DNA of 64,000 bases. Origin: Elymus sibiricus (lineage: Eukaryota; Streptophyta; Magnoliopsida; Poales; Poaceae). Within the stretch, counting starts at the first letter, position 1, and each line of letters opens with the position of its first letter. The notes beneath the pieces were generated by a model. It ran no database searches. It saw nothing but the letters and a program-made list of their open reading frames with translations, and was not told the DNA's origin. Positions 1 to 12,534 of this stretch are shown piece after piece. The stretch covers positions 84,531,895 to 84,595,894 of the forward strand of contig CM077676.1 in NCBI GenBank assembly GCA_039707655.1. Reading direction: 5' to 3'. Both the position numbers and the translations under genes were made by a program.

Positions 1-2101
1 CAGTTATATCATGGCATATCATGGCATGAGATAAATACTAGCAGCAACGTGACATAAAAATGCTCCAAACTCATGTAGACAAGATACTCATATGACATTT
101 GTATTAATTCACACAAAATTGACAAAATGGCAGCTATGCTGAAATGACATGCACACAAACTTGCTCAAATGACAAAACCAATGCCACAGATGGATTAGTT
201 GGATTTTTCTACCCCAATTTCATATAAAATATGCATATGTACAAGAATGGAAATGCTCACAAATGCAACAAGTTAAATACTGCCTAAAATAGAAAATGAC
301 AGAAACGGCAATATTCCAGAAACGGAATGTTCAATTTTGGAACTGCCTGAAATGGAAACCGGACGCTTACCAAAAATGGAAATCGCTGGTTTAATAAAAG
401 AAAAAAAAAGGAGGGGGGTTTTTTTTCTGCGGATGACAAGTGGGTCCTGGGCCCTGGGTGGCTGACCAGTGGGTCTCACGGGGCCCACATGGCAGTGGCT
501 CACATGGAGCAGAGCAAAACAAAGGCTCGCCGGAGCGAGCACGGCGCGGCGGAGGTGCTCGTCGGAGATGCTCCGGTGACCCAAACACGCGGCGAAGGGC
601 ACGATTGGAACCGCGTCTGAATCCCGCACACACGCATGCCACTCGCGCCACCAGACGACGACGGCGGAAAGAGGCGGCGGCGACGAGGATGGACTCGACG
701 AGCCGAGGGGCTAAGCCCACGTCCGCGAGCAAGGGTAGAACCTACGCGACGCGGGGAACACGAAGGACATGTGCGCGCTACAAGAGGGGGTCAGAGCACT
801 CGCCGGAGGCGAGGTCTGACGGTGGCCGAAACGGACGCGCGAGGCAACGACGACAGAGCAAGCAATCGCGGGGGAGAAGGGCATGGGGAGGTGCGTGAGC
901 TCACCACAAGCACATTGGGGCGCTTGGTTGGTCGGGAGGTGGACAGAGACGACGATGGCGGCGATCGAACGGCTACGGCCACCGGCGGGGAAGAAGAGGA
1001 AGAAGACGCTGGGACTTGGCGTTTCCGGGCTCCGTGGTCGACGTCGTGGACATAGCCGATGGCGTGGAAGAAGAGGGACAAGGTCCCGGCGACGATGGAG
1101 GGTGGAGGGCACGCCGGCGCCGGAGACGCGCCCTCGGTTGCGCTTGGGTTGGTCGTACTCACCTGGCGGCGGCGGCGAACGGGAGAGGGAAACCCTAGCG
1201 AGGTGGGGGACAACAAGGGGGGCTTTAAGAAGGGCTAGGGCGAGCGGGTGAAGCTCGCGTGGGCTTGGCCGCAGCCATTTGCGGCGAGGCGAGGGGGGAC
1301 CGAAGGAGGGAGAAAGGTGGGTGCACGCGCAGGCATCGCCGCTGACGGGTGGGGCCGGCCAGGCCATGTGGACGCGCTGCAGCGGGGGTGTGTGGGCTCG
1401 CGGGTGATAAAGAGAAAGGGAGGAGACGCGGGCGAGCTAGGTGGGCCGCGGGCGCTGCGCTGGGCGACTGCTGAAGCTGCTGCGCTGGGCTGCACTGCTG
1501 CTGCCTTTTCTATTTTTTACACAATTCCTTCAGACATGAATATAAATAGAAATGCACAGGAGGTTAGGGAAAGGGTGAGAGAGATATGAACATATCCTTG
1601 GAACCCTTGATTTATGCACTATTTGAATAAAATGATTTGGACATTTTTAGAGAAAGAAAAATATCACAAGTTTAAATTAAATTCAAACTTGAGGCATTTT
1701 TGAATCCAACCAAAACAAGTTCAATTGAGCTGAAATTTGACACAGAGGATGTAGGCATGGTGGACTAGTGTTAGGAAAAGAATGAACATTTTTCAAGACA
1801 AGAAAAATGTCACATGGGAATTAAATGAAATAAGGAATAGTGGAGGAGTATGGATGGGCAAGCATGTGTTAGGTGAGCAAGATGCAAACATGTGAGATGG
1901 AGAGCGCACAACCAAGATGCAAAACATAAGGATGACACAATGCACATGGTAACATACATGAAGATGAAATGCACAAGGTGAAAGAGAAAAAAAACACAAG
2001 CATGATGATGGAACAAATTTTATTATGACAAACATGGCAAATCCATACATGACACAAGGTTGATGGTTACAACATGGAAGGATCACACTTGGGGTGTTAC
2101 A
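1..2101 (-). mobile_element. Gypsy-type LTR fragment (minus strand), cut by the window edge
   Basis: The right edge reads GGGGTGTTACA, which on the minus strand is TGTAACACCCC, a common start for grass gypsy LTRs. Between about 440 and 1500 the sequence is GC-rich with overlapping short ORFs in many frames and no recognisable domain, as in the leader-containing part of long Triticeae LTRs; the flanks are AT-rich. The other LTR end lies outside the window. The bases just right of 2101 are not purine-rich when read on the minus strand, so no polypurine tract adjoins, and this may be a solo or truncated LTR. The family is not identified, and the LTR call rests on one terminus and composition. 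Confidence 0.45.
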
Positions 2102-2483
2102 TTGGTGCTGTTGTGTAATGGGGTAGCTAGCTATATGCCTATATGGTGTAACTGAGTGCTGAAGCTATATGATGGTGTACTCTGATGTACTTCAATTATG
2201 AAATTCTGGTTCCATAATGCGAAAATGAAATACATTGTGTGTTTAATATGAAATGTCAATTTGATTACTAAATGGATTAAAAATAATAGGCCAATTAGCC
2301 TGCTTATTGGGTTTTTCTATTGCAAATGGTTATTGAGGCACTACCGTGGGCGCTGACCTCAGACAACCCACACAGTTTCTAGGAAGTAAACGTGTTGGAT
2401 CAATAAACAATCACACACGACTTCCTCTGGATAACTGTTTGTGTTAGGCCACCTTGCACAAACGTTTTCCACAATACACATGC
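2102..2483. other. Unassigned AT-rich spacer
   Basis: No ORF of note, no inverted ends and no similarity to other parts of the window that I can see. It separates the LTR fragment on the left from the Athila-like tail on the right and may be a scrap of an unrecognised element. Confidence 0.3.
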
Positions 2484-3735
2484 TAGGTAGCATTCAACAT
2501 CAAAAATTCTGTTTTTCTCATTTACCTACTCGAGGACGAGCAGAAATTAAGCTTGGGGATACGTATCTATAATTTTTGATTGTTTCATACTATTATATTA
2601 TCAATCTTGGATACAGTATATGTATTTTTATGCTATTTTATATCATTTTTGGGAACTAACCTATTAACCCAGTGCCTAGTGCCAGTTGCTTATTTCTGCT
2701 TGTTTTTAGTTTTCTAGAAAATCAGTAACAAACGGAGTCCAAACGCTACGAAACTTTTTGACAATTTTTTTTCTAGACATAAGAGACCCTTGAAGCTTCG
2801 GGAGGAGTACAGACGACAAACGAGGAGATGGCAAGGCAACAGGGCGCTCCCAGGGGGGTGGCCACGCCCTGTTACCTTGTGGGCCCCATGTGGCTCCGTC
2901 TGACCTAATTCCACTTCTATAAATTCTCAAATATTGGAAACCCCCAGAAATTCACCCGAAACACTTTTTCCGCCGCCACAAGCTTCTGTTCTTCCGCGAT
3001 CCCATCTGGAGGCCTTTTTTCGGTACTCTGCTGGAGGGGGAATCGATCACGGAGGGCTTCTACATCATCCTTACTGCCTTGGTACTCTGCTGGAGGGGGA
3101 ATCGATGATATGTGAGTAGTTTAACTCAGACCTACGGGTTCATAGCTAGTAGCTAGATGGCTTCTTCTCTATCTTTGATCTTCAATACCATGTGCTCCTC
3201 GATCTTCTTGGAGTTCTATCCCATGTAATCTTCTTTTGCGGTGTGTTTGTTGGGATCCGATGAATTGTGGGTTTATGATCTGAATATTCGTTGAAAGTAA
3301 TCGAGTCTTTTCTGAACTTTATTATGCATGATTGTTATAGCTTTGTATTTCTCTGCGATCTATCCATTTGGTTTGGCCAACTAGATTGATTTATCTTTAG
3401 TGGGAGAGGTGCTTTGTAGTGGGTTCAATCTTGCGGTGTCCTCACCCAGTGACAGAAGGGGTAGCGAGGCACGTATTGTATTGTTGCTACTAAGGATAAA
3501 ACGATGGTGTTTATTCATAATGATTGGGTTTACTTTGTCTACATCATCTCATCTTGCTTAAGGCGTTACTCTGTTTGTCATGAACTTAATACCATAGATG
3601 CATGCTGGATAGCGGTCGATTGATGGAGTAATAGTAGTAGATGCATACAGGAGTCGGTCTACTTGTCACGGACGTGATACCTATATACATGATCATTGCC
3701 ATGAATATCGTCATAACTATGCGCTTTTCTATCAA
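2484..3735 (+). mobile_element. Truncated Athila-like (Sabrina-type) 3' internal tail plus LTR
   Basis: The stretch 2484-2560 matches the internal end of the complete Athila-like element near 58030-58118, including the polypurine motif AAGCTTGGGGAT. The LTR body follows and aligns with 52560-53700 (TATA-like CTATAAATT near 2918). A 15-bp deletion at 2560/2561 removed the LTR terminus (TGATACGTCTCCA). A 26-bp segment is duplicated at 3022-3047 and 3081-3106, replacing bases present in the other copies. The LTR stops abruptly at 3735 after ATCAA, where the Helitron-like units begin; the rest of this LTR is not found anywhere downstream. Confidence 0.75.
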
Positions 3736-5995
3736 CTAGCGGGGTCACCCGCGCATTTGCGCGGCTAGATTTTTTTTTGTACAATTAGTTGAAAGTTCAC
3801 TTATTTAAATTCCCACAATAGATATTACAAAATTATAATGATCTTGTAAGTGAAACTTTGTATCATCGTTTTAGAATATTGCTGATGTGGTGCTGAAACG
3901 TATATTCTACTTTTGAGACTTTAAAGTTAAAGTTCTATTTTTAATAATGTACCCAGAAATATTCATCATTTAAGAGTTTTGTAACCGTCCAAAAGTTGTG
4001 ATACATGTCTGTCATGGAAGTGATCATGATGCTTCGGCACCTGGACTCTAGGACGCGTGCAACCGGCATGCCATCTAATTTACTATGGGTAGGTCAACTG
4101 TCTCTTCCCGCCACCTTCCTCTCTTTCTATTCTTCCATAGTCGTCTCCACTGTAAAATCATTGCCTCGACCTCCCTTCAGCTGGTAAAGCTTCATCTCGG
4201 CTCCCTTTATACCGAGCTGGCACTTACATCAATAGCAATAATTTCTGATCAAGCACCACATTGGGCGACAGTCAGCCTTGAAGGTGTCATCTGGTCTATA
4301 TTCTAGTGGCTGCACATTTGTTCGGCTGGATTTCCTGTGTGTTTTCATACCTAAATTAGATGTTGGTATGGGAAGGTAGACTTGAAAAATCACATAAAAT
4401 ATTTTGGTAAAAATACGGAATGTGGAAACTCTTTGGTCAAAACAAACCAACCGGTATCTATATCATGAGTTAATATTAGTATACTCGAGTGAATTTGTTT
4501 TATCATGTGTAACTGAAAACCATATTGTGGTCCACTTATGTCATGCCTAACTATATATTGGTGTCAGTCTTTTAACCACAATTTTCAAGAAACATCTAAG
4601 CAAAATGTAATATCTAACACTAATGTCTAGTATAGCCCCCACATTATTATTTCAGTGGCATTGTGCAATATAATGTCTTCCGACTAATGCTAAGACAATA
4701 TAAACGTTTGTGTGTTTTTCTAAAATAAAAGATAACCTCACCTACTAAATATCGCCTTATGTATGTGGTTAATACATATTTTGTCATGACATGTGTATAT
4801 TCCTCTTGCAAGGTTCTTTATTTTTCTCAAATAATGGCATTAGCTTTTTCCGTCAGTTTAAGGATTTTCATCGAAGAATTTTATTAGTACGTGTTGAATG
4901 TATCTCTTCACTCCTCAGTCTGTTACTTGCATATCCAATTTACTTGTGTTAGGCTGCAGAGCGATATGGATCGTTTAATCAGCTGACTAAGCTTGATTGT
5001 TTCTGTTTAGAGAGCGGATTGATCAGTCATGGATCAAAAATAACTTTTTTTATCTGATGCAATCAAATAAGATTTTGTATCCCCACAAAAAAAAAAGATT
5101 TTGTATAAATTTGTCACGTAGAGTTCGAGTCGATATCACATTACGATTCTGTGTTTTTTGATTTCTACATTTTTATTAATCTTGCCAGTCAAAGAGACCC
5201 TAATTATCCATATTCAAGTCTTGAATATAGTCGACCTTTTTAAAAATATAAATCAGTAAATATACTATATGCGTGTGCTAGTGCCTTTGATTTTTTTTTT
5301 TTCTCTTCGAGAATCTGCTAGTAACTTTGATTAGCACGTAGGACATATACTCAATTTAATAAAGCTAGCGTCCTTGGTCCGGACTCCATCATGTGCTTCT
5401 GGCTCACAGCTACGGTGCACAGGAGGCCATACGTGTATGTGCTAGTCCAAGTTGGTATATTATTATTTGCATCAGTTTTAAAATCTGAAGATTAATTTTG
5501 GCAGTTGATGTTTTTTCAAATTTTTTGGACAAAATTATAGAGAAAATAACAAAAGGACAAATTAAAATAATTGATCAATTTTCTTGCCGTTTTTACGGGT
5601 GACAACATATACATGTTCTTGCTAGAGGAGCTCTCCTAGATTATTTAGCTACTACGTAAAGCCTTTTTGAAATCTCACTATGTCCACGCCAAGACAAATT
5701 CCGTCTGCTTCCTGCCAACACACAAACCCAAATTAGCTTGGTGCCTGCGTGGATGCGTGGAGGCGTGCGATTCTGTTCCAGTTTTTTTTTTTTTTACATC
5801 TAGTACTTGCCTAATCGAGCAGCAACCCAATCTGTGTGGTCCGTTGTCTGTACGTTGCCTAACATACACAATTGCTACCGAAATCAATCTGTTTCAGTTT
5901 TTTTTTTGTACTTGCCTAAGCTTCACCGTTGATACATCTTAGTTTTTAGAGTGTCAAATCATCACCATTCGTTTTATATCGTTTTAACTATATAA
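3736..5995 (-). mobile_element. Helitron-like unit, copy 1 (3' end at left)
   Basis: Read on the minus strand the unit ends in a short GC hairpin (arms CCGCGCA and TGCGCGG), then 13 nt, then CTAG and a host T. This matches the Helitron 3' rule: a hairpin about ten bases before CTRR, with insertion between A and T. The intact host LTR at 53697-53706 shows the site as A followed by T at exactly this position. There is no inverted terminal repeat or target duplication. The body is AT-rich and non-coding, with no Rep/helicase domain, so it would be non-autonomous. The 5' end (right side) lacks a clear TC terminus and abuts copy 2 directly. The Helitron assignment is inference from end structure. 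Confidence 0.55.
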
Positions 5996-8285
5996 CTAGC
6001 GGGGTCACCCGTGCATTTGCGCGGCTAGATTTTTTTTTGTACAATTAGTTGAAAGTTCACTTATTTAAATTCCCACAATAGATATTACAAAATTATAATG
6101 ATCTTGTAAGTGAAACTTTGTATCATCGTTTTAGAATATTGCTGATGTGGTGCTGAAACATATATTCCACTTTTGAGACTTTAAAGTTAAAGTTCTATTT
6201 TTAATAATGTACCCAGAAATATTCATCATTTAAGAGTTTTGTAACCGTCTAAAAGTTGTGATACATGTCTGTCATGGAAGTGATCATGATGGTTCGGCAC
6301 CTGGACTCTAGGCCGCGTGCAACCAGCATGCCATCTAATTTACTATGGGTAGGTCAATTGTCTCTTCCCGCCACCTTCCTCTCTTTCTATTCTTCCATAG
6401 TCGTCTCCACTGTAAAATCATTGGCTCGACCTCCCTTCAGCTTGTAAAGCTTCATCTCGGCTCCCTTTATACCGAGCTGGCACTTACATCAATAGCAATA
6501 ATTTCTGACCAAGCACCACATTGGGCGACAGTTAGCCTTGAAGGTGTCATCTGGTCTATATTCTAGTGGCTGCACATTTGTTCGGCTGGATTTCCTGTGT
6601 GTTTTCATACCTAAATTATCATTAGGATGTTGGTATGGGAAGGTAGACTTGAAAAATCACATAAAATATTTTGGTAAAAATACGGAATGTGAAAACTCTT
6701 TTGTCAAAACAAACCAACCGGTATCTATATCATGAGTTAATATTAGTATACTCGAGTGAATTTGTTTTATCATGTGTAACTGAAAACCATATTGTGGTCC
6801 ACTTATGTCATGCCTAACTATATATTGGTGTCAGTCTTTTAACCACAATTTTCAAGAAACATCTAAGCAAAATGTAATATCTAACACTAATGTCTAGTAT
6901 AGCCCCCACATTATTATTTCAGTGGCATTGTGCAATATAATGTCTTCCGACTAATGCTAAGACAATATAAACGTTTGTGTGTTTTTCTAAAATAAAAGAT
7001 AACCTCACCTACTAAATATCGCCTTATGTATGTGGTTAATACATATTTTGTCATGACATGTGTATATTCCTCTCGCAAGGTTCTTTATTTTTCTCAAATA
7101 ATGACATTAGCTTTTTCCATCAGTTTAAGGATTTTCATCGAAGAATTTTATTAGTACGTGTTGAATGCATCTCTTCACTCCTCAGTCTGTTACTTGCATA
7201 TCCAATTTACTTGTGTTAGGCTGCAGAGCGATATGGATCGTTTAATCAGCTGACTAAGCTTGATTGTTTCTGTTTAGAGAGCGGATTGATCAGTCATGGA
7301 TCAAAAATAACTTTTTTTATCTGATGCAATCAAATAAGATTTTGTATCCCCAGAAAAAAAAAGATTTTGTATAAATTTGTCACGTAGAGTTCGAGTCGAT
7401 ATCACATTACGATTCTGTGTTTTTTGATTTCTACATTTTTCTTAATCTTGCCAGTCAAAGAGATCCTAATTATCCATATTCAAGTCTTGAATATAGTCGA
7501 CCTTTTTAAAAATATAAATCAGTAAATATACTATGTGCGTGTGCTAGTGCCTTTGATCTTTTTTTTCACTTCGAGAATCTGCTAGTAACTTTGATTGGCA
7601 CGTAGGACATATACTCAATTTAATAAAGCTAGCGTCCTTGGTTCGGACTCCATCATGTGCTTCTGGCTCACAGCTACGGTGCACAGGAGGCCATACGTGT
7701 ATGTGCTAGTCCAAGTTGGTATATTATTATTTGCATCAGTTTTAAAATCTGAAGATTAATTTTGGCAGTTGATGTTTTTTCAATTTTTTTGGACAAAATT
7801 ATAGAGAAAATAACAAAAGGACAAATTAAAATAATTGATCAATTTTCTTGCCGTTTTTACGGGTGACAACATATACATGTTCTTGCTAGAGGAGCTCTCC
7901 TAGATTATTTAGCTACTACGTAAAGCCTTTTTGAAATCTCACTATGTCCTCGCCAAGACAAATTCCGTCTGCTTCCTGCCAACACACAAACCCAAATTAG
8001 CTTGGTGCCTGCGTGGATGCGTGGAGGCGTGCGATTCTGTTCCAGTTTTTTTTTTTTTTTTTTTGACATCTAGTAGTTGCCTAATCGGGCAGCAACCCAA
8101 TCTGTGTGGTCCTTTGTCTGTACGTTGCCTAACATACACAATTGCTACCGAAATCAATCTGTTTCAGTTTTTTTTTTTTTGCCATGTAGTACTTGCCTAA
8201 TCTTAACCGTTGATACATCTAGTTTTTAGAGTGTCAAATCATCACCGTTCGTTTTCTATCGTTTTAAGTATCCTATAAATGCTAG
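5996..8285 (-). mobile_element. Helitron-like unit, copy 2, head-to-tail with copy 1
   Basis: A nearly identical repeat of 3736-5995 in the same orientation, with scattered substitutions, poly-T length changes and a short insertion near 6620. Its 3' hairpin has one changed base (CCCGTGCA instead of CCCGCGCA on the plus strand). At the right it extends further than copy 1, to a sequence that reads TCTAGCATTTATAGG on the minus strand and could be the 5' TC terminus. However, the next base does not give the expected A, so the end at 8285 is provisional. Confidence 0.5.
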
Positions 8286-10339
8286 AAAATGCAGCTGCAC
8301 TTTTCGGTCGAAGCGAGCGCACCCTGTTCGACCGTCCGATCGCGATGCAGCGAACCGCCAGGGGAAACGTGTCGCACGTGCCGACAGCGGTTCCCTTCAG
8401 GTGGTGGTCCCATGAACAGTAACTGAAATGGGAAAGCCACCCCGCACTCACCGCTCGCGTTTGTTCCAAAGTCGTGCCGCTCCCCCCTTCCTTCTCCCCA
8501 TTTCTTCACAGGCGACGTGAGCAATGGGGCGATTTCGGAGCAATTCGCCGGCGCGGGAAGGCCGACCACGAGCACATCTCGCCGGCGACCGCGGAGGTAC
8601 CACCACACCGCCGTGTGCTTTTTCGCGTTCGAATTTGGCGGGTTTTTCCGGGGGAGCGGGGCAGTAGGGACCTAGATTTTCGACGCCGGGGCTGGGTCCG
8701 GTGGTGTCGCCGGTGACGCGTGTGGGTCCGGTGGTGTCGCCGGTGATGTGCACGTGCACGGGTGGTGGCAGGGTGACCCGCGTAGCACCTACACGAGAGC
8801 AAGCGGCCGGGTGGTTGTGAAGAGGGCTGGGGTCAACGGTGGTACTGCCGAGCACGGGAGCAGGGCTCGTTCGCGCCGGCGGTGGGGGTTATGCGCATAT
8901 GTGGTAGCGGATTGGAAGGGAGGGAGCGAGGGGTTAGCACCGCGGTGGGTATGGATCTCCCATGGGGATGGGAATTAGAGAGAGGTCAGATTTGTACAGT
9001 GGCGAGAGGCTTCTCTGGCGTTGACATCACGGCTGATTGGATTCACAGGCGATTTACTCTAGGGACAGAGCAGTTGCCCTGATTCGCTTGAAGAGTCGCA
9101 TTGTTTTTGCAGTGCAGTTGCTCGGTCCTGCAATTCTGACGACGACGAGGACGGTGCTTGATGATTGGTCGCCTCTGCTCCCTTCTTTCTCTAGATCCAT
9201 TTCTGATTCTCCAGGACTCCCGTACACACAGGTCCACGCCTTCGCTAGTACGTACAGATAGAATTCCCGTCTATTTATTTCTTTCCATCCGATGTCTGGC
9301 AGTGCTAGTTCAGTTTTGGTTTCTGACCATGTTTGTTGCGCTCTCTCTCTCTCTCTCTCTCCCTCTCTCTCTCTCTCTAACAGAATAATGTCAAGGCAAG
9401 TACAGTTTGAGTATGAGCAACTCTGCTAGATGGGAAGTGAGCAGGGGTTACTGAATAATGTCAAGCGAATGTCAGTTTGAGCATGGCTGCTGAATAATGT
9501 CAAGCGATGTTGGAAGCCATGGGATTTATTCTCGCAGGTGTTGGAGGTGACGACGGGGAGTGAGCAGGTCAGCTACCTACTTTCTCTTTCTTTCAGTAGC
9601 ACATACAATTCTTCCGGTTGATGCTAATTATGTCTCGTACATCAAGAGATTTTCATGTATAGGTTTTTAGTGCTGAGCTGCAAAGGAGTAGCTCAACAAA
9701 CGAGCTTTGTATGCCTGTACTTTCGCCTATGTATGTATAGCAACATTTGTGAGAGGTTTGCGAAATGTCCGATGATTCATCAAGTTTTTCTATATATCAG
9801 CTGTCTGTCATGCATATTAGAGAGACGCTTTTTTGTAATGTACTCTGCATTGTATTTTGGAATCATTGGTTGCCCAAAATATAATACATAAGCTTTATGC
9901 GCCACACCATACATCCAAGACAAATTAGCAACGCTCTCCTCATCGTCTATGTTAACTTTTCTTAAAGAGAACAAATGTTAACTTTAAAATATAAGTCAGG
10001 ATCCTGCTGCCTCCCCAAAGTGGTTGATTGCTCTTCCATGTCACTGTCTTTCAAAGTAAATAGAAGCCTGGTTCGACGGCCCATCTTGAAGCCAGACAGT
10101 CCTGCATCATCGTCCCTGTGAAAATAGCAACACAAAAAATGGGGCCAGTAGGGATAGAGCAACTTTGAACCAAAATAGAGCAACTGCATGCCATAAATCA
10201 TAAAGCACCACAAAATAAAGCATGGTGTGATTTGGGAAGAACTACCATACAACAAAGCAACAAAAACACACACTAAAAAGACACCAGAGTTGCCCTACAC
10301 AGTTTGGATCCCTTTTATAATGCACAATACATGGAAGAT
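8286..10339. other. GC-rich, gene-like but non-coding segment
   Basis: From 8290 to about 9300 the DNA is GC-rich with CpGs and looks like a promoter/5'-leader region, yet no frame gives a recognisable protein. A CT microsatellite lies at 9341-9378. Three short repeats of the phrase GAATAATGTCAAG follow at about 9383, 9453 and 9491. From about 9700 it becomes AT-rich. It may be cargo captured by the Helitron-like DNA on its left or a decayed gene fragment; I cannot name a source gene. Confidence 0.3.
9341..9378. repeat. (CT)n microsatellite
   Basis: An almost pure CT dinucleotide run of 38 bp with one CC interruption, inside the gene-like GC-rich segment. Confidence 0.9.
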
Positions 10340-12330
10340 AACATAGTTGCCCATAATCAACCATACAGTTGCCTAAAAACATGTATCCAGCTGCCCAATC
10401 CTCATGAGCAGAAACATGGTGCGATCGTAAATACTTGCCGAATTATCGTAGAGGGAGGAAGGGGTGGAGCTAGACATGGGGACAAAACAAAAACCACAAA
10501 GTGTTTTTAGGGGATTAAGTTATTTTGGTGAACCCTCCAAAAACAAACATGTGTATGTTCTTTATCCCCTTTATCAGGTGTCATAGTTGCCCACAATCAA
10601 CCATACGGTTGCCTAAAACTAGGTATCCAGTTGCCCAACCCTCATGACTAGAAACATTACCAAGACCGTATTTTGGCAAATATCTAAAGGTGTTAGATAC
10701 CTTTCAATTAGATTTGTGTCAGAGATCGCCAAGAATTTCTTTTCCTCGGGGGTAGGATCCTTGGTGCGATCGTAAATACTTGGTGAATGATCGTAGAGGG
10801 GAGAGGCTGGAGCTGATCATGGGGACATAACTAAAACCACGAAGTGTTTTTAGGGAATTAAGTTTTTTTTTGTGAACCCCTCCAAAAACGAACATGTGTA
10901 TGTTCTTTATCCTTTTTTTCCAGGTGTCATAGTTGCCCACAATCAACCATACTGTTGCCTAAAGCCATCTATCCAGCTGTCTGATCCTCATGAGCAGAAC
11001 CATTATCAAGACCATATTTTGGCCAATATCTAAAGGTTTTAGATACCTTTCAATTAGGTTTGTGTCATAGAGGTGCGTAAGGAATTTCTTCTCCTCGGGG
11101 TATGATCCCTTGGTGTGATCGTAAATACTTGGTGAATGATTGTAGAGGGGGGAGGGGTGGAGTTGGTCATGGGGACATAACTAGAACCACGAAGTGTTTT
11201 TAGGGGATTAAGTTTTTCTGTGAACCCCTCCAAAAACGAACATGTGTATGTTCTTTATCCCTTTTTTCAGGTGTCATAGTTGCCCACAATCAACCATACA
11301 GGTGCCTAAAACCATGAATCCAGTTGCCCGATCCTCATGAGCAGAAACATTACAAGACCATATTTGGGCAAATATCTAAAGGTTTTAGTTATCTTTCAAT
11401 TAGGTTTGTGTCAAGGAGATGTGCCAAGAATTTAATTTCCTCTGGGTGGGATCCTTGGTGCGATCGTAAATACTTGGCGAATGATCGTAGTGGAGGGAGA
11501 GGGTGGAGCTAGACATGAGGGCATAACAAAAACCACAAAGTGTTTTTAGGGGATTAAGTTTTTTTGAACCCCTCCAAAAACGAACATGTGTATGTTCTTT
11601 ATCCCTTTTTTCAGGTGTCATAGTTGCCCACAATCAACCATACAGTTGCCTAAAACCATGTATCCTGTTGCCCGATCCTCGTGAGTAGAAACATTACCAT
11701 GACCATCTTTTGGCAAATATCTAAAGGTTTTAGATATCTTTCAATTAGGTTTGTGCCATAGAGATGTGCCAAGAATTTATTTTCCTCGGGGTGGGATACT
11801 TGGTGCGATCGTAAATGCTTGGCGAATGATCGTAGAGGGGGGAGGGAGTGGAGCTAGACATAGGGATATAACTAAAACCACAAAGTGTTTTTAGATGATT
11901 AAGTTTTTTTCAACCCTTCCAGAAACAAACATGTGTATGTTCTTTATCCCTTTTTTAGGTGTCATAATTGCCCACAATCAACCATACAGTTGCCTTAAAC
12001 CATGTATCCAGTTGCCTAAAACATGAGCAGAAACATTACCAATACCATATTTTGGTCAATATCTAAAGGTTTTAGATACCTTTCGATTAGGTTTGTGTCA
12101 TAGAGATGCGTCAATAATTTATTCTCCTCGGGTGGGATCCCTTGGTGCGATCGTAAATACTTGGCGAATGATCGTAGAAGGGGAAGGGGGTGCAGCTAAA
12201 TCTGCGGGCGAATGATTTAGTGGATTAATGTTTTCTCTGTACCCCTCCAAAAATGAACATGGTCATGTTCTTTATCCCTTTTTCAGGTGTCATAGCTGGA
12301 GATATGAGGTAGTTGCCCAAGAAAAACAAT
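10340..12330. repeat. Tandem array of ~345-bp units
   Basis: The marker GATCGTAAATACTTG and its variants recur at 10423, 10768, 11117, 11462, 11807 and 12149, spaced 345, 349, 345, 345 and 342 bp. Each unit also carries a GTGTTTTTAGGGGATTAAG block, a CAAAAACGAACATGTGTATG block and a trio of AGTTGCC phrases about 20 bp apart. The first unit lacks part of the consensus and the last decays into the next repeat. Units differ by scattered point changes, as in an ageing tandem array. No coding capacity. The family is not recognised by name. Confidence 0.85.
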
Positions 12331-12333
12331 GGA

Positions 12334-12534
12334 GTTGTTCGGAATACTCCATAGAGTTGCCCGCTAAATCACATCATCAGGATCACAGGCAGCAGCAAAA
12401 CTGGGGAGGGGGGCTTGGCCGCCTTTACCGTGTGTGTTTTCTGCTATACTACTACCTAGTCGCCCGAGGAAAAGATTAGAGTTGTTCAGAAAACTCCACA
12501 GAGTTGCCCGCTAAATGACATCATCGGGATCACA
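12334..12534. repeat. Two copies of a ~54-bp motif, 147 bp apart
   Basis: The motif beginning GTTGTTC and ending near GGATCACA occurs at 12334-12387 and again at 12481-12534 with a few substitutions. It uses the same AGTTGCC phrase as the ~345-bp array on its left and is probably a related edge of that repeat. Confidence 0.65.

Noticed and set aside
440..1500. Long overlapping ORFs in the GC-rich first kilobase
   Set aside because: Same pattern of six-frame openness in a GC-rich LTR-like block, low-complexity Arg/Ser/Pro residues, no motif.
10340..12330. Regularly spaced repeats considered as a CRISPR-like array
   Set aside because: The whole ~345-bp unit repeats with no unique spacers, and the context is a plant nuclear genome; it is an ordinary tandem repeat.
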